From Betaproteobacteria bacterium (GTDB lineage: Bacteria; Pseudomonadota; Gammaproteobacteria; Burkholderiales; SG8-39): a stretch of DNA of 64,000 nucleotides. The stretch's first letter is position 1, and each line of letters begins with the position of its first letter. The translations under genes and the position numbers were made by a program. The notes under the pieces are model-generated. The model was given only the letters and a program-made list of their open reading frames with translations. It searched no databases and was not told where the DNA came from. This document shows, in pieces, positions 1 to 8,928 of the stretch. The stretch is from assembly GCA_016713125.1 (NCBI GenBank), contig JADJPT010000002.1, positions 62,001 through 126,000 on the forward strand, given 5' to 3'.

Positions 1-1
1 G

Positions 2-355
2 CGCCTCGGCCGAGGCGAGCCGACTGCGGCCGTGCTGCGCAGCTTCGAAAAGCGCCTGTTGGCCGAACTGGGCTACGCCATGGTGCTCGATCGCGATGCT
101 GCCAGCGGCGCGCCCATCGACCCGACCGGGCAATATCTGTACGATCCCGAGCGCGGGCCGGTCGCGGTGGACGGCACCTACGCCGGTGACCTGGTGGTCA
201 GGGGGCGCACGCTGCTCGACCTGGCAAGCGAGGATTTCACCAGCGGGGAGACTCTGCTGCAGGCACGTGGTCTGATGCGCAATCTGATCAGCCAGCGCCT
301 GCAAGGACAAACCCTGCATACGCGCAACGTGTTATTGGAGTTGCAGGACCTATGA
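2..355 (+). CDS. recO: RecO, DNA repair and recombination mediator (C-terminal part)
   Basis: The window opens inside this gene, so only about the last 117 residues are visible. RecO works with RecR to load RecA onto SSB-coated single-stranded DNA. The visible part carries the helical C-terminal domain with the family segment FEKRLLAELGYAM near its start. The frame is open from base 2, so the GTG at 32 is internal and not a start. The stop codon overlaps the pdxJ start (ATGA), which fits the recO-pdxJ-acpS order common in proteobacteria. Identification rests on this segment plus the neighbours. Confidence 0.85.
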   Translation, partial: RLGRGEPTAAVLRSFEKRLLAELGYAMVLDRDAASGAPIDPTGQYLYDPERGPVAVDGTYAGDLVVRGRTLLDLASEDFTSGETLLQARGLMRNLISQRLQGQTLHTRNVLLELQDL

Positions 356-1125
356 TCGAACTCGGTGTCAACGTCGACCATGTCGCCACCGTGCGCCAGG
401 CGCGGCGCACTTACGAACCCGACCCGGTCTGGGCAGCCGTCGAGGCCCACCTGGGCGGCGCGGACGGCATCACGGTTCACCTGCGCGAAGACCGCCGGCA
501 CATCCAGGATGAGGACGTCCGGCGCTTGCGTGAGCTGACCCATATCAAACTGAACCTGGAGATGGCGGCAACCGCGGAAATGGTCGAATTTGCACGGCGC
601 ATCAGGCCGGAGATGGCCATGCTGGTTCCCGAGGGGCGCCATGAGATCACCACTGAAGGCGGTCTCGACATCCTCGCCCAGGAGAACAGCGTGCGCGAGG
701 CGGTGGCGCGTATCGCCGACGCCGGGATCGTGGTGTCGGTGTTCATCGACGCCGATCCGCGCCAGATCGAGGCCGCGCATCGCGTTGGCGCGCGGGTCTG
801 CGAGGTGCACACGGGACCGTACGCGCATGCCTTCCACTCGCGCGGTCGCGACGCAGAAAGTCCTCCGGTGGTCACCGAGCTGGCCAGGCTCGAGCAGGCG
901 GGCGAGGCAATCCGCGCCCTGGGCATGCGCTTCAATGCGGGGCATGCGCTGAATTACTTCAATGTCGAGCCGGTGGCACGCCTCCAAGGCGTGCGCGAGC
1001 TGCACATCGGTCACGCCATCGTCAGCCGCGCCCTGTTCGTGGGCATGCGCGAAGCCGTGCGCGAGATGAAGCGCCTGATGGTGGAGGCCAGATTGGTGCG
1101 CGCGGCCGGCGCAGGAACCCTGTGA
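352..1125 (+). CDS. pdxJ: Pyridoxine 5'-phosphate synthase PdxJ
   Basis: PdxJ condenses 1-deoxyxylulose 5-phosphate with 3-amino-2-oxopropyl phosphate to give pyridoxine 5'-phosphate, the last ring-forming step of DXP-dependent vitamin B6 synthesis in the cytoplasm. The 257-residue length is typical. The N-terminus NVDHVATVRQAR is a family signature. His43 (in ITVHLREDRRHI), Glu70 and His198 (in NAGHALNYFNV) align with the catalytic His/Glu/His set of the E. coli enzyme. The ATG overlaps the recO stop by four bases, and the 3' end overlaps acpS by four bases, so the three genes are probably translationally coupled. Confidence 0.97.
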   Translation: MIELGVNVDHVATVRQARRTYEPDPVWAAVEAHLGGADGITVHLREDRRHIQDEDVRRLRELTHIKLNLEMAATAEMVEFARRIRPEMAMLVPEGRHEITTEGGLDILAQENSVREAVARIADAGIVVSVFIDADPRQIEAAHRVGARVCEVHTGPYAHAFHSRGRDAESPPVVTELARLEQAGEAIRALGMRFNAGHALNYFNVEPVARLQGVRELHIGHAIVSRALFVGMREAVREMKRLMVEARLVRAAGAGTL

Positions 1126-1505
1126 TCTACGGCGTCGGCACCGACCTGATCGAGATTCCGCGCATCGAGGCGGCGCTGCGCAGATTCGGTGCGCGCTTCG
1201 CGCAGCGCATCCTGTGTCCGCCCGAGCTGCGCCGTTTCGAGGGCCACAGGCAGCCGGCGGCCTATCTCGCCAAGCGTTTTGCTGCCAAGGAGGCGGTCAC
1301 CACGGCATTGGGGACGGGCATACATGCACCGGCGAACTGGCACGGCGTATGGGTGGTGAACCTGCGCTCGGGCAAGCCGGCCCTGGAGTTCACCCCGGCC
1401 TTGCGCGCCCTGATGGACGCGCGGGGCGTCGGTCACGCGCACCTGTCGCTGACCGACGAGCGTACGCTGGCCAGCGCCACCGTGGTCCTCGAGGCGCATG
1501 CATGA
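1122..1505 (+). CDS. acpS: Holo-[acyl-carrier-protein] synthase AcpS
   Basis: AcpS transfers 4'-phosphopantetheine from CoA to the active serine of acyl carrier protein, which is needed for fatty acid synthesis. It is 127 residues, the normal size. The magnesium-binding Asp8 lies in the N-terminal GVGTDLIEI motif, and Glu57 lies in the second signature KRFAAKEA. The start is GTG at 1122, inside the end of pdxJ (GTGA overlap). The next gene, nagZ, begins 11 bases after its stop. Confidence 0.96.
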   Translation: MIYGVGTDLIEIPRIEAALRRFGARFAQRILCPPELRRFEGHRQPAAYLAKRFAAKEAVTTALGTGIHAPANWHGVWVVNLRSGKPALEFTPALRALMDARGVGHAHLSLTDERTLASATVVLEAHA

Positions 1506-1515
1506 GGGAGTTTCG

Positions 1516-2530
1516 ATGAATCTGCCACTGGGCCCCTTCGTTGCCGACATCCAGGGCCTGGCGCTGGACAGCGACGACCGGCGCCGGCTCCTGCATCCGA
1601 TGACCGGAGGCGTGATCCTGTTTGCGAGGAACTTCGAGTCCGGTGATCAATTGCAGGCTTTGACCGCCGAGATCCGCGCTCTTGCGCAGCCCTGCGTTGC
1701 CCATCTGCGTGGATCATGAAGGCGGGCGCGTGCAGCGCTTTCGCACCGACTTCACGGCTGTGCCGCCCATGCGCAGCCTGGGTCGCCTGTGGGATGTTGA
1801 TCGGGCCGCCGCGGTGCGTGCTGCCGAAAGTGTCGGCGTGGTGATAGCCGCGGAACTGTCCGCGCACGGCGTGGATTTCAGCTTCACGCCGGTGCTGGAT
1901 CTCGATTACGGCGCCAGTTCGGTGATCGGTGATCGCGCCCTGCACGCGATGCCGGAGGCGGTGGGCGCCCTGGGTGCGGCGATCGTGCGCGGATTGTGGG
2001 TCGGCGGCATGCCGGCCGTGGGCAAGCATTTTCCGGGTCATGGGTACGCCACGGCCGATTCCCACGTTGCGATTCCCACCGACGAGCGCGGCATCGAGGA
2101 GATCATGGCCCTGGACGTGGCGCCGTACCGGCCGGCGATTGCCGCCGGGCTGGCCGCGGTGATGCCTGCGCATCTGATTTACACACAGGTCGATCCCGAT
2201 CCGGCCGGCTTCTCCCGTTACTGGCTGCAGGACGTTCTGCGCAGGCAGCTGGGCTTCGACGGGGTGATATTCAGCGATGACCTGAGCATGGAAGGGGCGA
2301 GCACCGCGGGTGGGGTGAAGCAGCGCGCGGACGCGGCGTTTGCCGCCGGTTGCGATGCCATCCTGCTGTGCAATTCCCCGCAGGCCAGCGACGAACTGCT
2401 GGCGGCCTTCGACGGCGCGGTGCCCGCCGCCCCGCGCATGCCGCGCATGGCGCGCGACCCGGCACGTTCGGTGAGCCTGACGTCGGAGGTCTATCGCGCA
2501 GCCTTGCGGGATCTCGCACGTCTGGGCTGA
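1516..2530 (+). CDS. nagZ: Beta-N-acetylhexosaminidase NagZ (one-base frame break)
   Basis: NagZ is a cytoplasmic family 3 glycosidase that removes GlcNAc from 1,6-anhydro-muropeptides during peptidoglycan recycling. The start is the ATG at 1516, preceded by GGGAG, rather than the ATG at 1498 inside acpS. Residues up to about 55 (VADIQG, GGVILFARNF, LTAEIRAL) read in one frame. From about 1681 the protein continues in the next frame with ICVDHEGGRVQRFR, GKHFPGHG (catalytic His loop) and DDLSMEGAS. Removing one base near 1681 in gctcttgcgc joins the halves into about 337 residues, the normal size. This may be a sequencing error or a real null allele. Confidence 0.9.
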
Positions 2531-2543
2531 AGCGATCTCAGCC

Positions 2544-4425
2544 ATGAGCGAGCAGAGCACGCCGGCCGAACCGCTCGGACCGCAGGTCGATCCCGCATCG
2601 GCGCCAGCCTTCGATGCCAAGGCCTTACTGGCAAGCCTGCCCGGATTGCCCGGCGTGTACCGCATGCTGGGCAGCGCCGGGGAGGTGCTCTACGTGGGCA
2701 AGGCGCGCGACCTGAAGAAGCGTGTTTCCAGCTACTTCACGCGCTCGCAGCAGAGCCCGCGCATCGGATTGATGATCGCGCAGATCGCCAACGTCGAGAC
2801 TACGGTCACGCGCTCGGAGGGCGAGGCGCTGCTGCTCGAAAACAATCTGATCAAGAGTCTGGCGCCGCGCTACAACATCCTGTTCCGCGACGACAAATCC
2901 TATCCATATCTGATGATCACCGGGCACCGCTTTCCGCGCATAGGCTTTCATCGCGGCGGGCAGGAGAAGAAACATCGCTATTTCGGACCGTTTCCCCACT
3001 CCTATGCGGTTCGTGAAAGCATACAGTTGCTGCAAGGGGGTGTTTCGCCTGCGCACCTGCGAGGACAGCGTTTTCGAGAATCGCTCGCGGCCCTGCCTGC
3101 TGCACCAGATCCACCGCTGCTCTGCGCCCTGCACGAAGCTGATCGATGAGTTCCAGTACGCACAGGACGTCAGGAACGCGGAACTGTTCCTGCTTGGTCG
3201 CGAGAACGACGTGATTCACACGCTGACCGACAAGATGAACGCCGCCGCCGAGGCCCTGCGCTTCGAAGAGGCGGCGCAGTTCCGCGACCAGGTGCGCGCG
3301 CTGTCTCGCGTTCAGGCGCGTCAGTACGTCGAGTCCGCAGCGGGTGTGGATGCGGACGTCGTGGCCTGTCGCATCGACGGCGGCGTGACTTGCGTGAACC
3401 TGGTGATGATCCGGGCCGGACGCCATGTCGGCGACCGCAGTTTCTTCCCCCACAACGCCGACCACGCCACGCCTGGCGAAGTGTTGCTTGCGTTCCTGAC
3501 CCAGCACTACCTTGAACAGCCGATTCCGCCCCTGATACTCACCAACGCAGACCTCGAAGGCGATGCGCTCGAGGAGGCGCTGTCCGAGCAGGCGCAGCGT
3601 CCAGTGCGGCTGGTGAGTTCGCCGCAGGGGGAGCGGCGTATGTGGCTGGAGATGGCCGAGAAGAACGCCTTGCTGGCGCTGGCGAATCGCGTGCGCGAGC
3701 GTGGCACGCAGGAGGGCCGACTGGTCGCGCTGCGCGAAGCTCTGGGACTGCCGGAGTCCACGCAACGCATCGAATGCTTCGACATCAGCCATACCATGGG
3801 CGAGGCGACCGTCGCCTCCTGCGTGGTCTACGATGGCCACGGCATGCAGAAGGGCGAGTACCGGCGCTTCAACATCCGCGACATCACGCCGGGCGACGAC
3901 TACGCGGCCATGCGCCAGGCCCTGGCGCGCCGCTACGAACGCATCACGGCCGAGGGCGGCAAGATGCCCGACCTGATTCTGATCGACGGCGGCAAGGGGC
4001 AGACCGCGATGGCCAAGTCGGCGCTGGTCGAACTAGGGCTGAACGACGTGGCCGTGATCGGGGTGGCCAAGGGCCCCGAGCGCAAACCGGGCCTCGAAGA
4101 ACTGATCGTCGAGGCGGAAGGCGGGGCGACGGTGAGCCTGCCGCCGCAGCACGCCGGCCTGCACCTGATACAGCAGATCCGTGACGAGGCGCACCGCTTC
4201 GCCATCGTCGGCCACCGCGCCAGACGCGGCAAGTCCCGCACGCGCTCGGAGTTGCAGGACATTCCCGGTATCGGAGACCGTCGCCGGCGCGCGCTGCTGG
4301 CGCATTTCGGCGGCATCAAGGGCGTGCAATCGGCCGCCATCGACGAGATCGCCAAGGTCGAGGGAATCAGCGACACGATCGCAGAGCGGATCTACCGCCA
4401 CCTGCACGGCCAGACTCCGGAGTAA
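2544..4425 (+). CDS. uvrC: Excinuclease ABC subunit C (one-base frame break)
   Basis: UvrC makes the dual incisions around DNA lesions after UvrAB loading. The N-terminal GIY-YIG nuclease domain is clear (LPGVYRMLGSAGEVLYVGKA). It is followed by the YFGPFP segment, the cysteine motif CLLHQIHRCSAPC, a UVR domain (residues near ALRFEEAAQFRDQV), the RNase H-like C-terminal nuclease (ECFDISHTMGE) and a helix-hairpin-helix end (IPGIGDRRRRALL). The frame shifts at the G5 run 3036-3040; four Gs would restore LLQGVFRLRTCED and a 626-residue protein. pgsA starts 10 bases downstream, as in many proteobacteria. Confidence 0.92.
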
Positions 4426-4435
4426 AGTTGTGCCT

Positions 4436-5008
4436 ATGCCTACCAACATACCCAACCTGATCACGTGGCTGAGGATCCTGCTTATTCCGCTGATCGTCGG
4501 CGTGTTCTACCTGCCCGATTCGTGGCTGTCCATGGAGGGCAAGAACATCACCTCCACGACGATTTTCGTGGTCGCTGCGATCACTGACTGGCTGGACGGC
4601 TATCTGGCGCGCGTGTTGAACCAGATGTCGGCATTCGGCGCGTTCCTCGACCCGGTGGCCGACAAGCTGATGGTGGTGGGGGCGCTGATCGTGCTGCTGC
4701 ACCTCGAGCGGGTCGACCCGCTGGTGGCGCTGATCATCATCGGCCGCGAGATCGCCATTTCGGCGCTGCGCGAATGGATGGCCAAGATGGGGCAGGCCAA
4801 GAGCGTCGCGGTCGCTTTCATAGGCAAGCTGAAGACCGTGTTCCAGATGGTGGCGATCCCGCTTCTGCTTTTCCAGGACGACCTGTTCGGCATGCTGAAC
4901 TGCCAGTGGTTGGGTACCATCCTGATCAATGTGGCTGCCGTTCTGACTGTGATGTCCATGCTGTACTACCTGCGCAAGGCCATGCCCCTGGCGGTGCCGC
5001 CGGCCTGA
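4436..5008 (+). CDS. pgsA: CDP-diacylglycerol-glycerol-3-phosphate 3-phosphatidyltransferase
   Basis: PgsA makes phosphatidylglycerol phosphate at the inner membrane, the committed step to phosphatidylglycerol and cardiolipin. The 190-residue protein has several hydrophobic segments and the CDP-alcohol phosphotransferase motif DG..AR....G...D...D, seen here as DWLDGYLAR followed by GAFLDPVADK. The ATG at 4436 gives the family-like N-terminus MPTNIPNLITWLR. An in-frame GTG at 4430 has better spacing to GGAG at 4419-4422, so the exact start is open. It follows uvrC closely and is probably cotranscribed with it. Confidence 0.95.
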   Translation: MPTNIPNLITWLRILLIPLIVGVFYLPDSWLSMEGKNITSTTIFVVAAITDWLDGYLARVLNQMSAFGAFLDPVADKLMVVGALIVLLHLERVDPLVALIIIGREIAISALREWMAKMGQAKSVAVAFIGKLKTVFQMVAIPLLLFQDDLFGMLNCQWLGTILINVAAVLTVMSMLYYLRKAMPLAVPPA

Positions 5009-5036
5009 GGCTTTGCCGGGTCCTGTGCCATCGGGT

Positions 5037-5065
5037 TTGACTAGGGAGCCCTGAGGCCTTAAAAT
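5037..5065 (+). promoter_or_regulatory. Sigma-70 promoter of the tRNA cluster
   Basis: A -35 box TTGACT (5037-5042) and a -10 box TAAAAT (5060-5065) are separated by exactly 17 bases. Transcription would start near 5072-5075, a few bases before the tRNA-Gly gene at 5080. A 7-bp inverted repeat (5052-5058 with 5069-5075) overlaps the -10 region. This is inferred from consensus only. Confidence 0.7.
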
Positions 5066-5079
5066 CTTGGCCTCATGAT

Positions 5080-5155
5080 GCGGGAGTAGCTCAGTTGGTA
5101 GAGCGCAACCTTGCCAAGGTTGAGGTCGAGAGTTCGAGACTCTTCTCCCGCTCCA
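5080..5155 (+). tRNA. tRNA-Gly (GCC)
   Basis: This is a 76-base cloverleaf. The acceptor stem GCGGGAG pairs with CTCCCGC, the discriminator base is T, and the CCA end is encoded. The D-loop (AGCTCAGTTGGTAGAGC), the anticodon loop TTGCCAA giving anticodon GCC, and the T-arm GAGAGTTCGAGACTC are all present. It is first in a three-tRNA cluster behind a consensus-like promoter. Confidence 0.97.
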
Positions 5156-5162
5156 GAATCAC

Positions 5163-5190
5163 AAGGGAGGGCCCTGCGGCCCTCCCTTTT
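5163..5190 (+). terminator. Rho-independent terminator-like hairpin after tRNA-Gly
   Basis: Two perfect 11-bp arms (5163-5173 and 5178-5188) enclose a CTGC loop and are followed by a short T run. It lies between tRNA-Gly and tRNA-Cys, so it may end or attenuate the tRNA-Gly transcript, with tRNA-Cys and tRNA-Leu made from readthrough or a separate start. Confidence 0.7.
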
Positions 5191-5215
5191 CGTCTCAGCC
5201 TCAAGTTTGCCCTCC

Positions 5216-5289
5216 GGCGCGGTAGCAAAGCGGTTATGCAGAGGACTGCAAATCCTTGTAGGCCGGTTCGACTCCGGCCCGCGCCTCCA
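5216..5289 (+). tRNA. tRNA-Cys (GCA)
   Basis: This is a 74-base cloverleaf. Acceptor GGCGCGG pairs with CCGCGCC, followed by T and an encoded CCA. The anticodon loop ACTGCAAAT gives anticodon GCA, and the T-arm GCCGGTTCGACTCCGGC is intact. It is the middle gene of the Gly-Cys-Leu tRNA cluster typical of this region in betaproteobacteria. Confidence 0.97.
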
Positions 5290-5342
5290 TCCCCTTCCTT
5301 GCTGTTATCGTTCGTCTGACTGTCGCAGGCAGGCGGGTGAGC

Positions 5343-5427
5343 GCCCGGGTGGTGAAACTGGTAGACACAGGGGACTTAAAATCCCCCGGCGCGAGCCGTG
5401 CCGGTTCGAGTCCGGCCCTGGGCACCA
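5343..5427 (+). tRNA. tRNA-Leu (UAA)
   Basis: This is an 85-base class II tRNA with a long variable arm. Acceptor GCCCGGG pairs with CCTGGGC (one G-T pair), followed by A and an encoded CCA. The anticodon stem GGGGA/TCCCC encloses CTTAAAA, giving anticodon TAA. The T-arm is GCCGGTTCGAGTCCGGC. It is last in the tRNA cluster. Confidence 0.97.
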
Positions 5428-5521
5428 ATTCCTGAAGATTCATTTCGCAAGTTCGGCTCCAGGAGACGAGCTTCAGCCAATTGATATATAAGAAATTGAA
5501 TATTATCTTGGGTAAAGATTG

Positions 5522-6262
5522 ATGGCGGCGCAGGCGCCGCGTATCGTGCCGCTGGGCGACGCTGCGGTTCTGGTGGAGTTCTCGGAGACACTGGATCTGG
5601 CGGTCAACGCCCGCATCCAGCAACTTGCCGCCGCCGTCCGGCTACGCCAGCCGGCGTGGATCCGCGACGTGGTGCCGGCTCTGGGCGGATTGGCCCTGCA
5701 TTTCGACGCCGAGCGCCTGGCGCCGGGCCTGCTGCCGTTCGCGGCCGCCGAGCAATTGGTCAAGGAGTGCCTGTCGCGCCGCCTGCCCGACCTGGAGAAG
5801 CTCTCCCGCACACTCGAGGTCCCGGTGTGCTACGAGGGGGAGGAGTTCGCTCCGGACCTGGCCGAGGTTGCCGAACGCTGCAAGCTCAAGGTCGAGGACG
5901 TGGTGAAGCGCCATTGCGCCTCGCCGCACCGCGTGCTGATGGTCGGTTTCGCGCCAGGCCATCCCTATATCGGCGGTCTGGATCCCAGGCTGTCCGTGCC
6001 GCGCCGAACCACGCCACGGCCGATCGTGACCGCGGGTTCGGTGGCCATCGCCAACACGCAGTCAGTGGTCTACCCCTGGACGATCTCGGGCGGCTGGAGC
6101 GTGATCGGACGTTCGCCGCTGCGCTTCTTCGATCCGCAACGCGATCCGCCGGCGGTTTTCGCTCCCGGGGATCGCGTGAGTTTCGTGGCCATCGGCCGCA
6201 CCGAGTACGACCGGCTGGCGCGCGATGCGGCACGCGACGCGGGACGGGAGCAGCGCCCATGA
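5522..6262 (+). CDS. pxpB: 5-oxoprolinase subunit PxpB
   Basis: PxpB, formerly KipI or allophanate hydrolase subunit 1-like, is one of three subunits of bacterial ATP-dependent 5-oxoprolinase, which opens 5-oxoproline to glutamate. The 246-residue protein shows the family core HRVLMVGFAPGHPYIGGLD and the conserved end ISGGWSVIGR. The ATG at 5522 follows a GGTAAAG stretch. The stop overlaps the pxpC start by four bases. The 90 bases upstream, after tRNA-Leu, are AT-rich and probably hold the operon promoter, although no convincing -35/-10 pair was found. Confidence 0.93.
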   Translation: MAAQAPRIVPLGDAAVLVEFSETLDLAVNARIQQLAAAVRLRQPAWIRDVVPALGGLALHFDAERLAPGLLPFAAAEQLVKECLSRRLPDLEKLSRTLEVPVCYEGEEFAPDLAEVAERCKLKVEDVVKRHCASPHRVLMVGFAPGHPYIGGLDPRLSVPRRTTPRPIVTAGSVAIANTQSVVYPWTISGGWSVIGRSPLRFFDPQRDPPAVFAPGDRVSFVAIGRTEYDRLARDAARDAGREQRP

Positions 6263-7269
6263 GCGTCCGTGTGATGCGCCCCGGGCTGCTCAGCACGGTG
6301 CAGGACCTTGGCCGTTTCGGCCTGCAGCATCTGGGCATTGTCGCTTGCGGCGCCATGGACACGCTTTCGCATCGCCTGGCCAACGCACTGGTCGGAAATC
6401 CGGACGAGGCGGCCACGCTGGAGTGCACGGTGCTCGGGCCGGAACTGATATTCGGGCGCGATTCGCTGGTCGCGCTGTACGGAGCGGAGTTCTCTGCACG
6501 AACCGCCAGCACGCCGTTTCCGCTCAACCGGCCGGTACTGGTGCCGGCGGGAACCACGCTCACGGTCGGCCCTGCCATACGCGGGGCGCGTGCCTATCTG
6601 GCCATCGCCGGCGGCTTTCAGGCCCCGCTCGTGCTCGGCAGCCGAAGCACCTACGTACCCGGGCAGTTCGGCGGCCTTCAAGGGCGGGCGCTGAAGGCCG
6701 GTGACCAGTTGCCGACGGCGCCCGACCTGGTCGAGCAATCGGCCGCGCGCTTTGCGCGCCTTGGCCGGCGCGGCGGTGGGATCGTGCGTGGGGCCCTGCG
6801 CAGCGTGCGCTGGAGCGCGCCCGCACTGAGCCTGCCGGATCGGCGCGGCGCCACACTGCGCGCGTTGGAGGGGCGCCACCATGCGCAGTTCGATGCGGCG
6901 TCCAGGGCGGCGTTCTTCGAATCTCCCTGGCGCGTCTCGCCAGATTCGAACCGCATGGGCTATCGACTGCTGGGCCCGAAGCTGGTGCGGGCCCGGCCGG
7001 TGGAGATTCTTTCCGAGCCGACCTGTCTGGGTACGGTGCAGGTGCCCAACGACGGCACGCCCATCGTACTGATGGCCGATCATCAGACGACCGGCGGCTA
7101 TCCGAAAATTGCGGAAATCGCCGGTGCCGACATACCTGAGCTCGCGCAGCTGGCCCCCGGAGGGGAGATCCGTTTCATAAAATGCACGCTGGAGGAGGCC
7201 GAGGATGCGCGTCGCGCAGCCAGCGCCCTGACGGCCGCCGTGTGCAGATCCATTGCCTGGGAGTATTGA
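6259..7269 (+). CDS. pxpC: 5-oxoprolinase subunit PxpC
   Basis: PxpC is the biotin-dependent-carboxylase-like (KipA, allophanate hydrolase subunit 2) subunit of 5-oxoprolinase. The 336-residue sequence starts with the family signature VMRPGLLSTVQDLGRFGLQHLG. Later it has SNRMGYRLLGP and the conserved MADHQTTGGYPKIAEI near the C-terminus. The reading frame stays open far upstream over pxpB, but the ATG at 6259, overlapping the pxpB stop, is the sensible start. pxpA begins three bases after its stop, so B, C and A form one operon. Confidence 0.93.
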   Translation: MSVRVMRPGLLSTVQDLGRFGLQHLGIVACGAMDTLSHRLANALVGNPDEAATLECTVLGPELIFGRDSLVALYGAEFSARTASTPFPLNRPVLVPAGTTLTVGPAIRGARAYLAIAGGFQAPLVLGSRSTYVPGQFGGLQGRALKAGDQLPTAPDLVEQSAARFARLGRRGGGIVRGALRSVRWSAPALSLPDRRGATLRALEGRHHAQFDAASRAAFFESPWRVSPDSNRMGYRLLGPKLVRARPVEILSEPTCLGTVQVPNDGTPIVLMADHQTTGGYPKIAEIAGADIPELAQLAPGGEIRFIKCTLEEAEDARRAASALTAAVCRSIAWEY

Positions 7270-7272
7270 GAC

Positions 7273-8028
7273 ATGAAGCGCATAGACTTGAACTGCGACA
7301 TGGGCGAGAGTTTCGGCGCCTGGAGGATGGGCGACGACGCCGGCATCATGCCGCTGATCACCTCGGCGAATATCGCCTGCGGCTATCACGCCGGTGACCC
7401 GGGAACCATACGCAAAACGGTGCAACTGGCCGTCGAACATGGCGTCGCCATAGGCGCTCATCCGGGGTTTCCCGACTTGCAGGGTTTCGGCCGGCGAGCG
7501 ATGAAAGTCACGCCGCAGGAACTCTACGACATGATTGTCTACCAGTGCGGCGCAGTCGCGGCCTTCGCGCACGCAGCCGGCGCAAAACTGCACCATGTGA
7601 AGTGCCACGGCATGCTCTACAACGTGTCGGCCATGGACGAGGCGCTCTCGGATGCGATCGCGCGGGCAGTCAGGGATCTGGACGGCGGCGTAAAGCTGTA
7701 TGCCTTGTCGAACTCGAAGATGATGGATGCGGGCAAGCGCCATGGTCTGGAGACCCTGGGCGAGGTGTTCGCAGATCGCAGCTACCAGGACGACGGCACG
7801 CTGACGCCCCGCGGCACGCCCGGTGCCATGATCGAGGAGGAGGCGCGCTCGGTCGAGCAGGCATTGCGCATGGTCGAGGAGGGTGTGGTGGTGAGCCAGT
7901 CCGGCAAGCGCGTGCCGGTGGCGGCCGGCACTCTTTGCCTGCATGGCGATCAGCCGGGTGCAGTGGCCTTTGCGCGTGCTTTGCGCGGCGCCTTCGAATC
8001 CCGCGGCCTGACCTTTGCCAGACCCTGA
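7273..8028 (+). CDS. pxpA: 5-oxoprolinase subunit PxpA (LamB/YcsF family)
   Basis: PxpA is the third subunit of 5-oxoprolinase, with a metal-dependent-deacetylase-like beta/alpha barrel. The 251-residue sequence carries the family N-terminus DLNCDMGESFGAW, the ANIACGYHAGD motif, GAHPGFPD, and a C-terminal LCLHGDQP segment. The start ATG follows pxpC by three bases. As the last gene of pxpBCA it completes the recognised bacterial enzyme. The product, glutamate, links it loosely to gshA at 24 kb through glutathione turnover, though the loci are far apart. Confidence 0.94.
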   Translation: MKRIDLNCDMGESFGAWRMGDDAGIMPLITSANIACGYHAGDPGTIRKTVQLAVEHGVAIGAHPGFPDLQGFGRRAMKVTPQELYDMIVYQCGAVAAFAHAAGAKLHHVKCHGMLYNVSAMDEALSDAIARAVRDLDGGVKLYALSNSKMMDAGKRHGLETLGEVFADRSYQDDGTLTPRGTPGAMIEEEARSVEQALRMVEEGVVVSQSGKRVPVAAGTLCLHGDQPGAVAFARALRGAFESRGLTFARP

Positions 8029-8074
8029 AGTTGAACTTTAGATTGATGAAATCGGCTCCTGGAGCGGGTTTCCA

Positions 8075-8098
8075 GTCAATTGCGTCGTCTGAATTGAC
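8075..8098. promoter_or_regulatory. Inverted repeat, possible operator upstream of the hydratase gene
   Basis: GTCAATT (8075-8081) and AATTGAC (8092-8098) form perfect 7-bp arms around a 10-bp spacer, ending 17 bases before the ATG at 8116. The symmetry and position suit a dimeric repressor or activator site. The right arm overlaps a TTGACA at 8094-8099, but a matching -10 box would fall in the gene. No regulator gene is adjacent, so its role is a guess. Confidence 0.4.
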
Positions 8099-8115
8099 AA
8101 CTTTTAGAGTATGGA

Positions 8116-8910
8116 ATGAAGCAGGCCATTGAACGAACGGCGCGCTGGCTGGCCCGGCAGCACCGCACGCGCGCGCCCTTCGCCGCGTTCCCGAACGGCC
8201 TCGCACCGACTACGGTGGAACAGGCCTATGCGGTGCAGGAGGCGCTGGTGGCGCACAAGGCCCGGGTCTGCGGTGCGCCCTGCGGCTGGAAGATCGCGCT
8301 GTCCAATCCGGCCATGCAGGCCATGGTCGGCCTGCGCGAGCCGGTGGCCGGTCGGCTGTGCACGCGACAGGTGGTGGCGGCTCCGGCGCGGGCGCGGAAG
8401 TCCGATTACGGTCGCCTGCTGCTCGAGTTCGAGATCGCCGTGGAACTGGGCGCGGACCTGGTTGCCGGACGCTCGCCGCATACGGCCACCTCGGTGGCCG
8501 GAGCCGTGAGTGCATTGCGACCGGCTTTCGAATTGATTGACGACCGGGGTGCCGATTACGCGACGCTCAAGCGCCACGCCTTGCAACTGGTTGCGGACAA
8601 TGCCTGGAACGAAGGGGTGGTGCTGGGCCCGCGCCTGCACGCGAGGCGCGGCCTCGATCCGGTCGCCATGCGCGGCGCGGTGTTCTTGGATGGCAAGCAG
8701 GTGGGCGAGGGCCGGGGCAGCGACCTGATGGGCCATCCTTTCGCCGCCCTGGCCTGGATCGCCAATCACGCCAACCGGCGCGGCCAGGCCTTGCGCGCCG
8801 GCGAATGGGCCATCCTCGGCAGCCTGGTGACTTCCAGGTTTCCGGAGCCGGGGCAGACCTGGCGCTTCGAACTCGATGGCTGCGCGCCGATAGAACTGGC
8901 GATCGACTGA
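8116..8910 (+). CDS. 2-oxopent-4-enoate hydratase-like protein (FAH superfamily)
   Basis: The 264-residue protein resembles the MhpD/DmpE group, which hydrates 2-oxopent-4-enoate to 4-hydroxy-2-oxovalerate in meta-cleavage pathways, and the related 4-oxalocrotonate decarboxylases. Visible family features are CGWKIALSNPAMQ, the metal-site stretch LLEFEIAVELGADL, the segment ALRPAFELIDDR, and a C-terminal GSLVTSRFPEPGQTW. It stands alone on the plus strand, after pxpA and facing the convergent catabolic operon at 8.9-13.4 kb. Ring-fission neighbours (an extradiol dioxygenase of the catechol type, aldolase) are not in the window, so its true substrate is unknown. Confidence 0.75.
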   Translation: MKQAIERTARWLARQHRTRAPFAAFPNGLAPTTVEQAYAVQEALVAHKARVCGAPCGWKIALSNPAMQAMVGLREPVAGRLCTRQVVAAPARARKSDYGRLLLEFEIAVELGADLVAGRSPHTATSVAGAVSALRPAFELIDDRGADYATLKRHALQLVADNAWNEGVVLGPRLHARRGLDPVAMRGAVFLDGKQVGEGRGSDLMGHPFAALAWIANHANRRGQALRAGEWAILGSLVTSRFPEPGQTWRFELDGCAPIELAID

Positions 8911-8928
8911 AGCGCGCCCTGCGGCACC

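Noticed and set aside
6070..7944. A 624-codon open frame on the minus strand over pxpBCA
   Set aside because: It is antisense to three well-supported genes and arises from GC-rich codon use; its translation has no family likeness.
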